Assembly: GCF_001678495.1 (NCBI RefSeq)
Contig: NZ_JTJL01000020.1
Coordinates: forward strand, 19,940 to 83,939
Reading direction: 5' to 3'
DNA from: Gallibacterium salpingitidis
GTDB taxonomy: Bacteria > Pseudomonadota > Gammaproteobacteria > Enterobacterales > Pasteurellaceae
Length of the DNA stretch: 64,000 bases
Shown here piece by piece: positions 41,241 through 51,075 of the stretch; positions within the stretch are counted from its first letter, which is position 1; each line of letters begins with the position of its first letter. Under the pieces are notes generated by a model. The model was given only the letters and a program-made list of their open reading frames with translations. It was not told the DNA's origin and ran no database searches. Both the position numbers and the translations under genes were made by a program.

Positions 41241-41912
41241 ATGTTTGCTGATTTTATTAATTTAATGTTCTCCGCTACCCTAGTGACGCTAGGGTTAGCG
41301 GTTTCTTCGTTAATTTTAGGATTAATTCTATCCATCTTTTTTGTGGTCTTAGAAACCAACAAAATTCGTTGTATTCGTCAAACAACATCAATAATCGTAA
41401 CGCTATTGCGTGGTTTGCCAGAAATTTTGGTTGTATTGTTAATTTTCTTTGGATCGACACAAGTTCTATTTTTACTCACAGATGAATATATTGAGTTTAG
41501 TGCGTTCTGGTGCGGTACAGTAGCGTTAGCGATTATTTTTGCCGCCTATGCATCGCAATCTTTGCGTGGTGCTATCCAGGCGATTCCATTAGGTCAATGG
41601 GAGTCTGGCGCTGCATTGGGTTTAAGTCGTCCGCAAACATTTGTTCGAATTGTAATGCCGCAAGTTTGGCGCCATGCGTTACCGGGATTAAGTAACCAAT
41701 GGTTAGTGTTGTTGAAAGATACTGCGTTAGTATCATTGATTGGGGTTGATGATTTAATGCGCCAAGCTGAATTGGTTAACGCAAGTACACACCAACCATT
41801 TACTTGGTATGGTATTGCCGCATTATTGTATTTAGTTATTACATTAGTGAGTCAAGTCGGTATTCGTAAACTTGATCTTTATTTCACACGCTTTGAACGG
41901 GAGAGAGGATAA
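41241..41912 (+). CDS. artQ: Arginine ABC transporter, permease ArtQ
   Basis: One of two inner-membrane permeases of the arginine importer. The 223-residue protein has about five helices. The ABC-contact loop is [23 protein letters not shown] near residue 118. It starts 5 bases after artI, and its stop overlaps the artM start (TAATG), so translation is coupled. Confidence 0.93.
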   Translation: MFADFINLMFSATLVTLGLAVSSLILGLILSIFFVVLETNKIRCIRQTTSIIVTLLRGLPEILVVLLIFFGSTQVLFLLTDEYIEFSAFWCGTVALAIIFAAYASQSLRGAIQAIPLGQWESGAALGLSRPQTFVRIVMPQVWRHALPGLSNQWLVLLKDTALVSLIGVDDLMRQAELVNASTHQPFTWYGIAALLYLVITLVSQVGIRKLDLYFTRFERERG

Positions 41913-42592
41913 TGACATACGATTATTTTCTGACGATCGCTCAAGGTATTCCAACGAGTTTATTGTTGACTGTTGTGTCATTGGCAATTGCTTTTATATT
42001 GGCATTAGTCTTGACATTTTTATTAGCGCTAAATAATAAAGTGATTAGTAAAGTAGTTAATCTCTACATTACTTTGTTCACAGGAACGCCATTATTAGTG
42101 CAACTCTTTTTGATTTATAGTGGCCCGGGACAATTCCAATGGATTGTTGATAGTCCATTCTGGCATCTATTATCTAATGCCTGGTTCTGCGCTATGTTAG
42201 CTTTAGCATTAAATAGTGCAGCTTATTCAACGCAACTATTTTATGGTGCGGTAAAAGCGATTTCTAAAGGGCAATGGGAAAGTTGTGTTTCTTTAGGATT
42301 ATCACGAGCACAGACATTAAAAATTTTAATTCCATATGCGTTAAAACGTGCATTGCCGTCTTATACCAATGAAATTATTTTAGTGTTTAAAGGTACATCG
42401 TTGGCTTCAACTATTACAATTATGGATATTATGGGATATGCAAGACAGTTATACGGTACAGAATATAATGCGTTGTTAATTTATGGCTTAGCTGGCGTTA
42501 TTTATTTGGTAATTACTGGGATTGCGACCTATTTATTACGCAAATTGGAAAAACGTGTATTAGTGTTTGAACGCCTAGAAGTTTCTCAATAA
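41912..42592 (+). CDS. artM: Arginine ABC transporter, permease ArtM
   Basis: The second permease of the arginine importer, forming a heterodimer with ArtQ. The 226-residue protein has about five helices and the contact loop GQWESCVSLGLSRAQTLKILIPYAL near residue 123. It is the last gene of artPIQM. It is followed after 29 bases by the convergent ruvX, with a short hairpin near 42609-42630 (GGGGATAAA/TTTATCCCC). Confidence 0.93.
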   Translation: MTYDYFLTIAQGIPTSLLLTVVSLAIAFILALVLTFLLALNNKVISKVVNLYITLFTGTPLLVQLFLIYSGPGQFQWIVDSPFWHLLSNAWFCAMLALALNSAAYSTQLFYGAVKAISKGQWESCVSLGLSRAQTLKILIPYALKRALPSYTNEIILVFKGTSLASTITIMDIMGYARQLYGTEYNALLIYGLAGVIYLVITGIATYLLRKLEKRVLVFERLEVSQ

Positions 42593-42608
42593 TTGTCGAT
42601 TCAAATAG

Positions 42609-42629
42609 CGGGGATAAATTTTTATCCCC
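42609..42629. terminator. Hairpin between artM and ruvX
   Basis: GGGGATAAA pairs with TTTATCCCC around a 3-base loop. It overlaps the end of ruvX and could end both convergent transcripts. No long T tract is present. Confidence 0.5.
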
Positions 42630-43041
42630 GATTTTCAAACCAACTCTCTAAAATTAAACAAGCAGAAATAGAATCTATTTTTCCTTTATTTAATGCTTTA
42701 AAACCGCCTCTGGAAAAAATTTCTGCTCTTGCCTCAGTTGTTGTTAAACGTTCGTCTTGTAATTCGACTTTAACACCAAAACGTCCATTCAAACGATTTG
42801 CAAATTTCTTTGCTCGTTGAGTAATCTCTTGTTCAGTACCATCCATATTTAAAGGTAGTCCCACAACTACAAAATCAGGTTGCCATTCATCTAAACATTT
42901 TTTAATTGCATCCCAATTAGGGATACCGTCTTGTGCTTTAAATGCAGGTAATGCTTGTGCAGTTTGTGTGATACTTTGCCCAACGGCACAACCAATGCTT
43001 TGGGTACCGAAATCAAAAGCAATAATTGTTAAATTCTCCAT
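42622..43041 (-). CDS. ruvX: Holliday junction resolvase-like/rRNA processing nuclease RuvX (YqgF)
   Basis: RuvX is an RNase H-fold nuclease that takes part in 5' end processing of 16S rRNA and can resolve Holliday junctions in vitro. The protein starts [21 protein letters not shown] with the first catalytic aspartate (D10). It contains [12 protein letters not shown] near 62 and DERLTTTEA near 96. The frame runs further upstream, but the ATG at 43041 overlaps the yqgE stop (TAATG) and gives 139 residues, the E. coli length (138). Confidence 0.92.
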   Translation of the reverse strand: MENLTIIAFDFGTQSIGCAVGQSITQTAQALPAFKAQDGIPNWDAIKKCLDEWQPDFVVVGLPLNMDGTEQEITQRAKKFANRLNGRFGVKVELQDERLTTTEARAEIFSRGGFKALNKGKIDSISACLILESWFENRG

Positions 43042-43601
43042 TATGCATTTCCCATTTCGTGACTGAGCAAAGAGCTTTGTTGAATTCCTAAGAGATGGTT
43101 TGCCGCTTCCCAACGTTGATCAAACGGTAATTCAAATAAAATTTCACGCGTAGCTGGTACAGTAAGCCATGAATTTTGCTTGATTTCATTAGCTAATTGA
43201 TTTGGTTCCCATAAAGCGCAACCAAGAGCAATCAAGTAATCTTTTGGTCCTTGTTCAGTACCAAGAGAATAAAGTACATCTGATGAGGTGGTGAGAATAA
43301 GATCATCAGTGACAGCAAAAGAATAACGATATTTTTGTGCTGTTGCGCTATGTAAAACAAACCCTTGCTCTATATTGACTGGGCCACCAGCAAACACTAA
43401 TTTTTCAGGGTAATGTTGTTGTGTTGGCATAAAATGATTCATTTTTGCCATCATCTCCGCTAGGCTTAGATCAGTTGGTTGATTAATCACAATCCCCATT
43501 GCGCCTTGTTCATTATCTTCACAAATATAGACAACGGTGCGTTGGAAGAAAGGATCTTCCAGATCAGGCATAGCGACGAGAAATTGATTTTGTAATGTCA
43601 T
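43041..43601 (-). CDS. yqgE: YqgE/AlgH family protein
   Basis: A 186-residue cytoplasmic protein of the UPF0301 (YqgE/AlgH) family, function unknown. Conserved parts are the start [37 protein letters not shown] and [16 protein letters not shown]. It is translationally coupled to ruvX, as in E. coli. The upstream neighbour is rsmE, 18 bases away; the gshB gene that sits between them in E. coli is missing. Confidence 0.92.
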   Translation of the reverse strand: MTLQNQFLVAMPDLEDPFFQRTVVYICEDNEQGAMGIVINQPTDLSLAEMMAKMNHFMPTQQHYPEKLVFAGGPVNIEQGFVLHSATAQKYRYSFAVTDDLILTTSSDVLYSLGTEQGPKDYLIALGCALWEPNQLANEIKQNSWLTVPATREILFELPFDQRWEAANHLLGIQQSSLLSHEMGNA

Positions 43602-43619
43602 AATTTTCCTTCATCTAAA

Positions 43620-44351
43620 CTACAAATCACCAAAACAGACTTGTAAAGCACTAATTGCAACCAGAGAAGCTGTTTCAGTGCGTAATACTCTTTTACCAAG
43701 TAGCACTTCCGTAAATCCTTGCTGAACCGTATGTTCGATTTCTTGTGCTGATAAACCGCCTTCAGAACCAATTAATAAACGTACACCAGCTTCTGGTGGC
43801 GGTGCTAATTGTTTAATTGATTGAGCTGCTCGTGGGTGTAAATTTAGTTTCAACATTCCATCATTTTCAGCACACCAATCTTGTAATTTCATTAATGGGC
43901 GGATTTCTGGAATAATATTGCGTCCACATTGTTCACAAGCAGCAATCGCAATTTTTTGCCATTGTAGGATTTTCTTATCCATACGTTCAGCATCTAGTTT
44001 TACACCACAGCGTTCAGACCACAATGGTGTAATTACTTTTACCCCTAATTCAACCGATTTTTGAATGGTAAACTCCATACGTTCACCGCGAGAAATCACT
44101 TGTCCTAAATGAATAATGAGAGGTGATTCACGATCATCAAAAATAGCAGGTGCTAAAGATACGCTGATTTGCTTTTTATTGATTTCTGTAATTACCGCTG
44201 GATAAATATGATTACTACCATCGAATAATTCAAGTTGTTCGCCAATTTGCATGCGTAAAACACGTCCAATATGATGTGCAGCTTCTTCAGTTAAGACACA
44301 TTGTGTAATGTTAGTTAATCGTTCTGGATGATAAATGCGTGGTATTCTCAT
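43620..44351 (-). CDS. rsmE: 16S rRNA m3U1498 methyltransferase
   Basis: RsmE methylates U1498 of 16S rRNA in the decoding region. It is a SPOUT methyltransferase of 243 residues, as in E. coli. An N-terminal PUA-like domain ([11 protein letters not shown]) is followed by a C-terminal knot with [15 protein letters not shown] near 193 and [19 protein letters not shown] near 220. It is the first gene of rsmE-yqgE-ruvX and divergent from tpiA. Confidence 0.94.
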   Translation of the reverse strand: MRIPRIYHPERLTNITQCVLTEEAAHHIGRVLRMQIGEQLELFDGSNHIYPAVITEINKKQISVSLAPAIFDDRESPLIIHLGQVISRGERMEFTIQKSVELGVKVITPLWSERCGVKLDAERMDKKILQWQKIAIAACEQCGRNIIPEIRPLMKLQDWCAENDGMLKLNLHPRAAQSIKQLAPPPEAGVRLLIGSEGGLSAQEIEHTVQQGFTEVLLGKRVLRTETASLVAISALQVCFGDL

Positions 44352-44486
44352 AAATTCTTGCCAATAGATGAATTGATTACAGTTTATTGTAAAAAATTAT
44401 CGCTTTTTTTGATATATCTCTAAGGATTTTTAGGGATTTTTGTTATAGTAAGCCGCGTTATTTTTTTAATGATCAAGGAGAAAATT

Positions 44487-45254
44487 ATGGCTCGTCGTCC
44501 TTTAGTTATGGGCAACTGGAAATTAAACGGTAGTAAAGCATTTACTAAAGAATTAATTAATGGTTTAAAAGCAGAATTAGCTGGTGTAGAAGGTTGTGAT
44601 GTGGCAATTGCACCACCGGTAATGTATTTAGCAGAAGCGGAAGCAGCATTAGCAGGCAGCAAAATTGCCTTAGGTTCACAAAATGTTGACTTAAAACAAT
44701 CAGGAGCATTTACTGGTGATATTTCTGCGACAATGTTAAAAGATTTCGGCGCAAAATATATCATTATTGGCCACTCAGAACGTCGTGCATATCATCATGA
44801 AAGTGATGAGTTTATTGCACAAAAATTTGCTGTATTAAAAGAACAAGGTTTAGTGCCTGTACTTTGTATTGGTGAAAGTGAAGCAGAAAATGAAGCTGGT
44901 AAAACTGAAGAAGTTTGTGCAAGACAAATTGATGCAGTATTAAATACTTTAGGTGCAGAAGCGTTCCTTGGTGCAGTAATTGCGTATGAACCAATTTGGG
45001 CAATTGGTACTGGTAAATCAGCAACTCCAGCTCAAGCACAAGCAGTTCACGCATTTATTCGTAGCCATATTGCGAAGAAAGATGCGAAAGTAGCGGAACA
45101 AGTGATTCTTCAATATGGTGGTTCAGTAAATGATGCCAATGCAGCAGAATTATTTGCAATGCCAGATATTGATGGTGCATTAGTTGGTGGTGCATCATTA
45201 AAAGCACCAGCATTTGCAACTATTGTGAAAGCAGCTGCAAAAGCGAAAAACTAA
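44487..45254 (+). CDS. tpiA: Triose-phosphate isomerase
   Basis: TpiA interconverts dihydroxyacetone phosphate and glyceraldehyde 3-phosphate. Active-site residues are visible as N and K in [11 protein letters not shown] in IIGHSERR, and E in [12 protein letters not shown]. The C-terminal phosphate loops YGGSVN and GALVGGASL are present. The frame opens at 44469, but ATG 44487 after AAGGAG gives 255 residues, matching E. coli. A terminator follows. Confidence 0.96.
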   Translation: MARRPLVMGNWKLNGSKAFTKELINGLKAELAGVEGCDVAIAPPVMYLAEAEAALAGSKIALGSQNVDLKQSGAFTGDISATMLKDFGAKYIIIGHSERRAYHHESDEFIAQKFAVLKEQGLVPVLCIGESEAENEAGKTEEVCARQIDAVLNTLGAEAFLGAVIAYEPIWAIGTGKSATPAQAQAVHAFIRSHIAKKDAKVAEQVILQYGGSVNDANAAELFAMPDIDGALVGGASLKAPAFATIVKAAAKAKN

Positions 45255-45278
45255 AAAATAACTCTCTTTTTATTGATG

Positions 45279-45310
45279 AAACCTGCTAAAACAATTAGCA
45301 GGTTTTTTAT
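45279..45310 (+). terminator. Terminator after tpiA
   Basis: AAACCTGCTAA (45279-45289) pairs with TTAGCAGGTTT (45295-45305), followed by TTTATT. Confidence 0.88.
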
Positions 45311-45443
45311 TACACATATCCATATCTACATAAAAACCTACCAAATAACTAAACTATATAACTTATAGTCAGAAGCTATTTGCTTTCCATAATGAATTCT
45401 TATATTAATGTTCGGTTCGATAGAAGTTAACAAGGTTTAGAGT

Positions 45444-47717
45444 ATGAACATTCAACAAGCGATTAAACAATATCATCTTGAATTGCTGTTCCAACAAGGA
45501 ACGTTTGGAATAGAAAAAGAGAGCCAAAGAGTAACAGCAGATGGAAAAATCGTGACGACACCACACCCGGCTATTTTTGGTAATCGCTCTTATCATCCAT
45601 ATATCCAAACTGACTTTGCTGAGAGTCAATTAGAATTGATCACTCCACCACAGAAAAGCTTAAAAGAGAGTTTACGTTGGTTGTCAGCCATTCATGAAGT
45701 TGTATTACGTTCATTACCGGAGAATGAATATATTTCGCCATTTAGTATGCCGTTAGCATTACCCGCAGAGAGCGAAATTCAAGTTGCTCAATTAGATAAT
45801 CGTGAAGATGTCGCTTATCGTGAACACCTTGTGAGCAGCTATGGTAAATACAAACAGATGATTAGTGGTATCCATTATAACTTCCAATTATCTGATGAAT
45901 TTGTTGATCGGCTATTTGCCCTACAAAAGGAATATCAAGATCCGATTGCGTTCCGTAATGATCTTTATCTTAAGTTAGGGAAGAATTTTCTACGTTATCA
46001 ATGGATTTTAGTTTATCTGTTTGCTGCATCACCAAGTGTGGAATCTGTCTTTTTTAATCGTGGACAAATTAAACCGGAAGGTTTCGTGCGTAGTTTACGT
46101 TCCAGTCATTATGGCTATGTTAATCACGCTGAAATTAAAGTTTCTTATGAGAGTTTACAGCAATATGTGGAAACCTTAGAACATTGGGTTAAGAGCGGTA
46201 AACTGATTGCAGAAAAAGAGTTTTATTCCAATATCCGTTTTCGCGGTGCGAAAAAGCATGTGCGTGAATTATTAGCAAAAGGTATTCGCTATGTTGAATT
46301 CCGTCTTTTTGATCTTAACCCTTTTGCTCAATATGGTATTGAATTAGCGGATGCCGAATTTATTCATACCTTTATTTTATTGATGGCATGGTTAGAAACT
46401 ACTGCAACTCAAGATGAAATTGAGTTGGGTAAACAAAGATTGGCAGAAGTAGCGTTAGAGCATCCGCTTACCGTAACTCGTTATCAACAAGAAGGTCTTG
46501 ATATTCTTAATCAATTAGAGCAAATGCTATTGAGTTTAGGCGCATCAGCGGAAACTATTGCTACTGTTAAACAAAAGCAACAACAGATGTTGTCGCCAGA
46601 AACTACGATTTGCGGACGTTTGGTACAACAAATGCAACAGGCAACTGATTATCATCAATTAGGTGCAAAATTGGCACAGCAATATAAAGCAGCCGCTGTC
46701 GAACGTTATTATGCCTTAACTGCCTTTGATAATATGGAATTATCGACACAAGCCTTAATGTTTGATCTGATTCAACAAGGAATTAATGTTGAAATTTTAG
46801 ATGAAAATGACCAATTCCTCTGCTTGCAATATGGTGATCATATTGAGTATGTGAAGAATGGAAATATGACGGCGAAAGATAGCTATATTTCACCACTAAT
46901 TATGGAAAATAAAGTGGTAACGAAGAAGGTATTGGCAAAAGGTGGTTTTAACGTACCGCAAAGTTTAGAGTTTAGAAATGTTAGCGATGCGGTGGCGAGT
47001 TATCCTCTCTTTGAACATCGTGCAGTAGTCATTAAACCTAAATCAACTAACTTCGGTTTGGGAATTACTATTTTTAAACAAGGTGTTGAAAATATTGATG
47101 ACTTCCGTCAAGCGATAGAAATTGCCTTCCGAGAAGATAAAGAAGTGATGGTGGAAGATTATCTAGTTGGTACAGAATACCGCTTCTTTGTGTTGGGTGA
47201 TGAAACGTTAGCAGTGCTATTGCGTGAACCGGCTAATGTCATTGGCGATGGGAAACATAGTGTAGCGGAATTGGTCGCAGCAAAAAATCAACATCCATTG
47301 CGTGGTGATGGTAGTCGCACGCCATTGAAGAAAATCGCATTAGGAGAGATTGAAAAGTTACAACTAAAAGAACAAGGTTTAACGATAGATTCGATTCCAG
47401 AAGCAGGACGTAAAGTACAATTGCGTGCTAATTCAAATATCAGTACTGGTGGTGATTCGATTGATATGACCGATCTAATGCACCCAAGTTATAAAGAAAT
47501 TGCAGTTAAAATTACTAAAGCAATGGGTGCAGCAGTTTGTGGCGTTGATTTGATCGTACCTGATTATACGAAACCGGCAGAAGCAAGATTAAGCTCGTGG
47601 GGCGTGATTGAAGCGAATTTTAATCCAATGATGATGATGCATATTTTCCCATATCAAGGTAAATCAAGACGAGTTACCAAGAATGTGATTAAGATGTTAT
47701 TTCCAGAGTTAGCTTAA
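45444..47717 (+). CDS. gshF: Bifunctional glutamate-cysteine ligase/glutathione synthase
   Basis: GshF makes glutathione from glutamate, cysteine and glycine in one polypeptide. The N-terminal part (residues 1 to about 470) is a gamma-glutamylcysteine ligase (GTFGIEKESQRV, ETDFAESQLELITP-like segment, SGIHYNF). The C-terminal part (about 490-757) is an ATP-grasp domain (VVIKPKSTNFGLGITIF, VEDYLVGTEYRFFVLGDE) supplying the synthase step. The 757 residues fit the fused enzyme known from Pasteurella and streptococci. It is a single gene ended by a terminator. Confidence 0.95.
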   Translation: MNIQQAIKQYHLELLFQQGTFGIEKESQRVTADGKIVTTPHPAIFGNRSYHPYIQTDFAESQLELITPPQKSLKESLRWLSAIHEVVLRSLPENEYISPFSMPLALPAESEIQVAQLDNREDVAYREHLVSSYGKYKQMISGIHYNFQLSDEFVDRLFALQKEYQDPIAFRNDLYLKLGKNFLRYQWILVYLFAASPSVESVFFNRGQIKPEGFVRSLRSSHYGYVNHAEIKVSYESLQQYVETLEHWVKSGKLIAEKEFYSNIRFRGAKKHVRELLAKGIRYVEFRLFDLNPFAQYGIELADAEFIHTFILLMAWLETTATQDEIELGKQRLAEVALEHPLTVTRYQQEGLDILNQLEQMLLSLGASAETIATVKQKQQQMLSPETTICGRLVQQMQQATDYHQLGAKLAQQYKAAAVERYYALTAFDNMELSTQALMFDLIQQGINVEILDENDQFLCLQYGDHIEYVKNGNMTAKDSYISPLIMENKVVTKKVLAKGGFNVPQSLEFRNVSDAVASYPLFEHRAVVIKPKSTNFGLGITIFKQGVENIDDFRQAIEIAFREDKEVMVEDYLVGTEYRFFVLGDETLAVLLREPANVIGDGKHSVAELVAAKNQHPLRGDGSRTPLKKIALGEIEKLQLKEQGLTIDSIPEAGRKVQLRANSNISTGGDSIDMTDLMHPSYKEIAVKITKAMGAAVCGVDLIVPDYTKPAEARLSSWGVIEANFNPMMMMHIFPYQGKSRRVTKNVIKMLFPELA

Positions 47718-47740
47718 TTATTTCTTATTAAGTCAGAAGC

Positions 47741-47770
47741 AACCCCTCTATTTCGGAGGGGTTATTTTTA
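47741..47770 (+). terminator. Terminator after gshF
   Basis: AACCCCTC (47741-47748) pairs with GAGGGGTT (47756-47763), followed by ATTTTTAT. It touches the convergent msrQ stop. Confidence 0.87.
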
Positions 47771-48367
47771 TCTTTTTGGCGACTTCTTAAACTGACCTTT
47801 AGGAAAGAATTTAAATAATGCAAACAAAGCAACTAATCCTAAAAATAATCTGCTATCAAAATTATAGGCTTTCAAAGAAAGAAAATAGTGTAATGTTGCT
47901 AATATTACGGCAAGGAGAGCAAATTGATGCAATTGAAACCAATGCTTCTTCAGCCTTCTTTTGATTATCGGAATAGATGAGGTTGCAACCAGCGAGAAAA
48001 TTAATCCAGAAAGCAAACCAATTTGTAAGTATGTCCTAGTAAAAATTTCATTAAAAAATAGCTTGGTATCAAAACCTAACTCTAAACCGAGATAGCTTAA
48101 AATATGTAATGTTAGCCAAAAAATGCCCCACAATCCTAAACTGCGATGTAATGGTAGCAAGATGTTCTGATGCGTCAGTTGTACTATCATCCGAAAGCTA
48201 AATAACACCAGAAAAAATATAAGTGCGGTATAACCTAAAAAATGAATAATCTCTTTAATTGGATCCGCACCAAATACTGCAAAATTAAAATTCACTGCAT
48301 AAATTAGCCAAAGGAGAGTTGCCACTCCTGAGAAATGAATTAAATAACGGATAACCCTAAATAACAT
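47768..48367 (-). CDS. msrQ: Heme-binding membrane subunit MsrQ
   Basis: MsrQ (YedZ) is the inner-membrane haem protein that passes electrons from the quinone pool or flavin to MsrP. The 199-residue protein has about six helices. Histidines in LTLHILSYLG and FQLHQFALLAVILATLHYFLSL are candidate haem ligands. It starts 1 base after msrP ends, so the pair forms an operon. An exact AAGTGCGGT uptake-type word lies inside it at 48221. Confidence 0.92.
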   Translation of the reverse strand: MLFRVIRYLIHFSGVATLLWLIYAVNFNFAVFGADPIKEIIHFLGYTALIFFLVLFSFRMIVQLTHQNILLPLHRSLGLWGIFWLTLHILSYLGLELGFDTKLFFNEIFTRTYLQIGLLSGLIFSLVATSSIPIIKRRLKKHWFQLHQFALLAVILATLHYFLSLKAYNFDSRLFLGLVALFALFKFFPKGQFKKSPKR

Positions 48368-48368
48368 A

Positions 48369-49322
48369 TTAGTAATTTTTGCGTAGATCTAAATGAGCAT
48401 ATAAATGAGCAACCTGTTCTTCATAACCATTGAACATCAAAGTTGGCTGCCGCGTGATATTGAATAACCCACCAGCACCGATCACTCTTTCAGAGGCTTG
48501 TGACCAACGTGGATGATCTACTTGCGGATTAACATTGGCATAGAAACCATATTCATGTGGTGCCAGTTTCATCCAAGTCGTAATTGGTGGTTGTTCTGTG
48601 AGGGTAATTTTGACGATAGATTTGATGCTCTTAAAACCATATTTCCAAGGTACAACTAAACGAATCGGTGCACCATTTTGCGGTGCTAACGTTTTACCGT
48701 ATAAACCAACTGACAGCAGTGCTAATGGATTCATAGCTTCTTCAATTGTTAAGCCTTCAATATAAGGATAATCAATGCCGCCACCAAAGAAAGGATTTTT
48801 CTGCCCTGGCATCTGTTCAGGATCATATAAGGTTTCAAATACTACATATTTAGCTCTGCTTGTTGGGGCAGCCATTTTTAGTAAGGAAGCAAGTTCAAAA
48901 CCGATCCAAGGAATTACCATTGACCAAGCTTCAACACAACGGAAACGATAAATCCGTTCTTCTAAAGCAAATTTTGTTAGTAAATCGTTGTGATCTAGTA
49001 CCAATGGTTTTTCTACTTCTCCAGTTACTTCAAGTCGCCAAGGATCAGTTTTAAAGTTTTTCGCATATTGCGCTGGCGAACCTTTTTCTACGCCAAACTC
49101 ATAGAAATTATTGTAACCAATTACTTTATCTTCAGGTGTTAGCGTTAGTGAATTTTGTTGTTGAGGGGTAAATGTTAAGGTAGTTCGTTTATCAGGGAGG
49201 TCATCTGCATAGGAGATATTCGGTAGAAAAGGAAAGATAGTTGCGCTACCAAATAAAGCGATTAACTTACGGCGCTGTTTAAAGAGTTGCTCAGGAGTGA
49301 TGTCATTTTCGCTTAATTTCAT
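48369..49322 (-). CDS. msrP: Periplasmic methionine sulfoxide reductase, catalytic subunit
   Basis: MsrP (YedY) is a molybdopterin enzyme that repairs oxidised methionines in periplasmic proteins. The 317-residue protein has a twin-arginine signal (R17-R18 in [12 protein letters not shown]). The molybdenum-ligating cysteine C129 is in [18 protein letters not shown]. The C-terminal SYADD-type cleavage region lies near residue 39. Msr pairs are induced by hypochlorite in E. coli; no regulator is visible here. Confidence 0.93.
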   Translation of the reverse strand: MKLSENDITPEQLFKQRRKLIALFGSATIFPFLPNISYADDLPDKRTTLTFTPQQQNSLTLTPEDKVIGYNNFYEFGVEKGSPAQYAKNFKTDPWRLEVTGEVEKPLVLDHNDLLTKFALEERIYRFRCVEAWSMVIPWIGFELASLLKMAAPTSRAKYVVFETLYDPEQMPGQKNPFFGGGIDYPYIEGLTIEEAMNPLALLSVGLYGKTLAPQNGAPIRLVVPWKYGFKSIKSIVKITLTEQPPITTWMKLAPHEYGFYANVNPQVDHPRWSQASERVIGAGGLFNITRQPTLMFNGYEEQVAHLYAHLDLRKNY

Positions 49323-49505
49323 TTTTTGTCCCTCAATAATGAATAAAAGTAAATGGCATGCAATTCAGATAATAGTTTTTGCAATAAGTTCACTGCAATA
49401 AAAAAATCTTTCACAGTTGATGCTATGGAGGTGACAAAAGAGAATTTATTGATAAGCAGAAAACCGTTATACTAACGGCATTCTTAATTATCATTGAGGT
49501 GGAAC

Positions 49506-50588
49506 TTGACCACAACAATTTCAGAAGTTTTTACACTTGAACCGGAAGATAATGCTCGCTTGCAATCGCTTTGTGGGCCATTTGATGAACATATTTCCCT
49601 CATCGAAAAACAATTTAATCTAATTATCTCTCGCCGTAATTTCACTTTTACGTTGGAATCAGCTGACGAAGAAAGTAAACCGCATCATGCTCAGTTATTA
49701 AAAAATGTTGCTAAATTAATTCAACGTTTGTATGTAGAAACCGCAATGGTTAAAGGTAAAGTGAATGAGTTGGATCTCGAACAAATTCATTTGGCAATTC
49801 AAGAAAGCAGAATGTTATTGCAACAAACTGATGAAGATAATGAGGCAAAGGTTTATAGCACTACCATTAAAACCAAACGTGGTGTCATTAAACCGCGCGG
49901 TAAAAACCAAATTCAGTATCTGCACAATATTTTGCGTCACGATATTAGCTTTGGTATTGGGCCGGCTGGAACCGGGAAAACCTTTTTAGCGGTGGCAGCG
50001 GCGGTAGAGGCGTTAGAAAGACAACAGGTTAGACGTTTATTATTAACTCGTCCAGCTGTAGAAGCTGGGGAAAAATTAGGCTTCCTACCCGGCGATTTAG
50101 CGCAAAAGATCGATCCGTATTTGCGTCCTTTGTATGATGCCCTGTTTGAAATGTTAGGGTTTGAAAAGGTGCAAAAATTGATGGAGCGGAATGTCATCGA
50201 AATTGCGCCACTAGCGTATATGCGTGGACGTACCTTGAATGATGCTTTTATTATTTTAGATGAAAGCCAAAATACCACGATTGAACAGATGAAAATGTTC
50301 TTAACCCGTATCGGTTTTAATTCCAAAGCGGTTATTACTGGCGATATTACTCAGATTGATTTACCTCGTGGACAAAAATCAGGCTTACGCCATGCGATTG
50401 ATGTGCTTAGTAATGTAGAAGAACTAAGTTTTAACTATTTCAAAAGTGAAGATATTGTGCGTCATCCGGTAGTAGCAAAAGTGGTGCAAGCCTATGAAAA
50501 ATGGGAAGCGGAAGATGAGCAGCGCCGTAAAGAAGCGGCAGAACAACGTCGTTTAGCAAAATTAGAGGAACAGCATCATGACGCATAA
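49506..50588 (+). CDS. ybeZ: PhoH-like ATPase YbeZ
   Basis: YbeZ is a PhoH-family P-loop ATPase that works with YbeY in RNA and ribosome maintenance. The protein has Walker [14 protein letters not shown] near residue 153 and Walker [13 protein letters not shown] near 251. The frame is open from TTG 49494, but GAGGTGG at 49496-49502 is placed for the TTG at 49506, where the protein starts [16 protein letters not shown] (360 residues). No ATG start is available nearby. Its end overlaps ybeY by 11 bases. Confidence 0.9.
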   Translation: MTTTISEVFTLEPEDNARLQSLCGPFDEHISLIEKQFNLIISRRNFTFTLESADEESKPHHAQLLKNVAKLIQRLYVETAMVKGKVNELDLEQIHLAIQESRMLLQQTDEDNEAKVYSTTIKTKRGVIKPRGKNQIQYLHNILRHDISFGIGPAGTGKTFLAVAAAVEALERQQVRRLLLTRPAVEAGEKLGFLPGDLAQKIDPYLRPLYDALFEMLGFEKVQKLMERNVIEIAPLAYMRGRTLNDAFIILDESQNTTIEQMKMFLTRIGFNSKAVITGDITQIDLPRGQKSGLRHAIDVLSNVEELSFNYFKSEDIVRHPVVAKVVQAYEKWEAEDEQRRKEAAEQRRLAKLEEQHHDA

Positions 50589-51054
50589 ACCTGAAGTAAT
50601 CGTTGATTTACAGCTTGCGGCAGAAGATCAAACGAATTTGCCGACATTAGCACAATTTACTTACTGGGCGACGCAAGCGGTACGTCCGACTAAAGAAAAT
50701 ATCGAAATTACCGTACGTATTGTTGATGAAGCGGAAAGTCATCAGCTAAATTTCCAATATCGTGGTAAAGATCGTCCAACTAATGTGTTGTCTTTTCCAT
50801 TTGAAGTACCAGAAGGGATTGAATTACCGCTGTTGGGGGATTTAGTCATTTGTCGCCAAGTTGTTGAAAAAGAAGCTAAAGAACAAGAAATTACGTTGGA
50901 AGCGCATTATGCTCATTTAACCGTACATGGCTGTTTACACTTATTAGGCTATGATCATATTGAAGATGATGAGGCTGAGGAGATGGAAAGTCTAGAAACG
51001 GAAATTATGTTGGCGATGGGTTATGCAGATCCTTATTTAAGTGAAAAAATGTAG
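50578..51054 (+). CDS. ybeY: Endoribonuclease YbeY (rRNA maturation factor)
   Basis: YbeY is a metal-dependent RNase needed for 16S rRNA 3' end maturation and ribosome quality control. The 158-residue protein has the zinc-binding motif [15 protein letters not shown] (H-x3-H-x5-H) near residue 115. The conserved [11 protein letters not shown] is near 63. It overlaps the end of ybeZ, so the two are translated together, as in E. coli. Confidence 0.94.
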   Translation: MTHKPEVIVDLQLAAEDQTNLPTLAQFTYWATQAVRPTKENIEITVRIVDEAESHQLNFQYRGKDRPTNVLSFPFEVPEGIELPLLGDLVICRQVVEKEAKEQEITLEAHYAHLTVHGCLHLLGYDHIEDDEAEEMESLETEIMLAMGYADPYLSEKM

Positions 51055-51075
51055 AATAATAACGGTTAAACCGCT

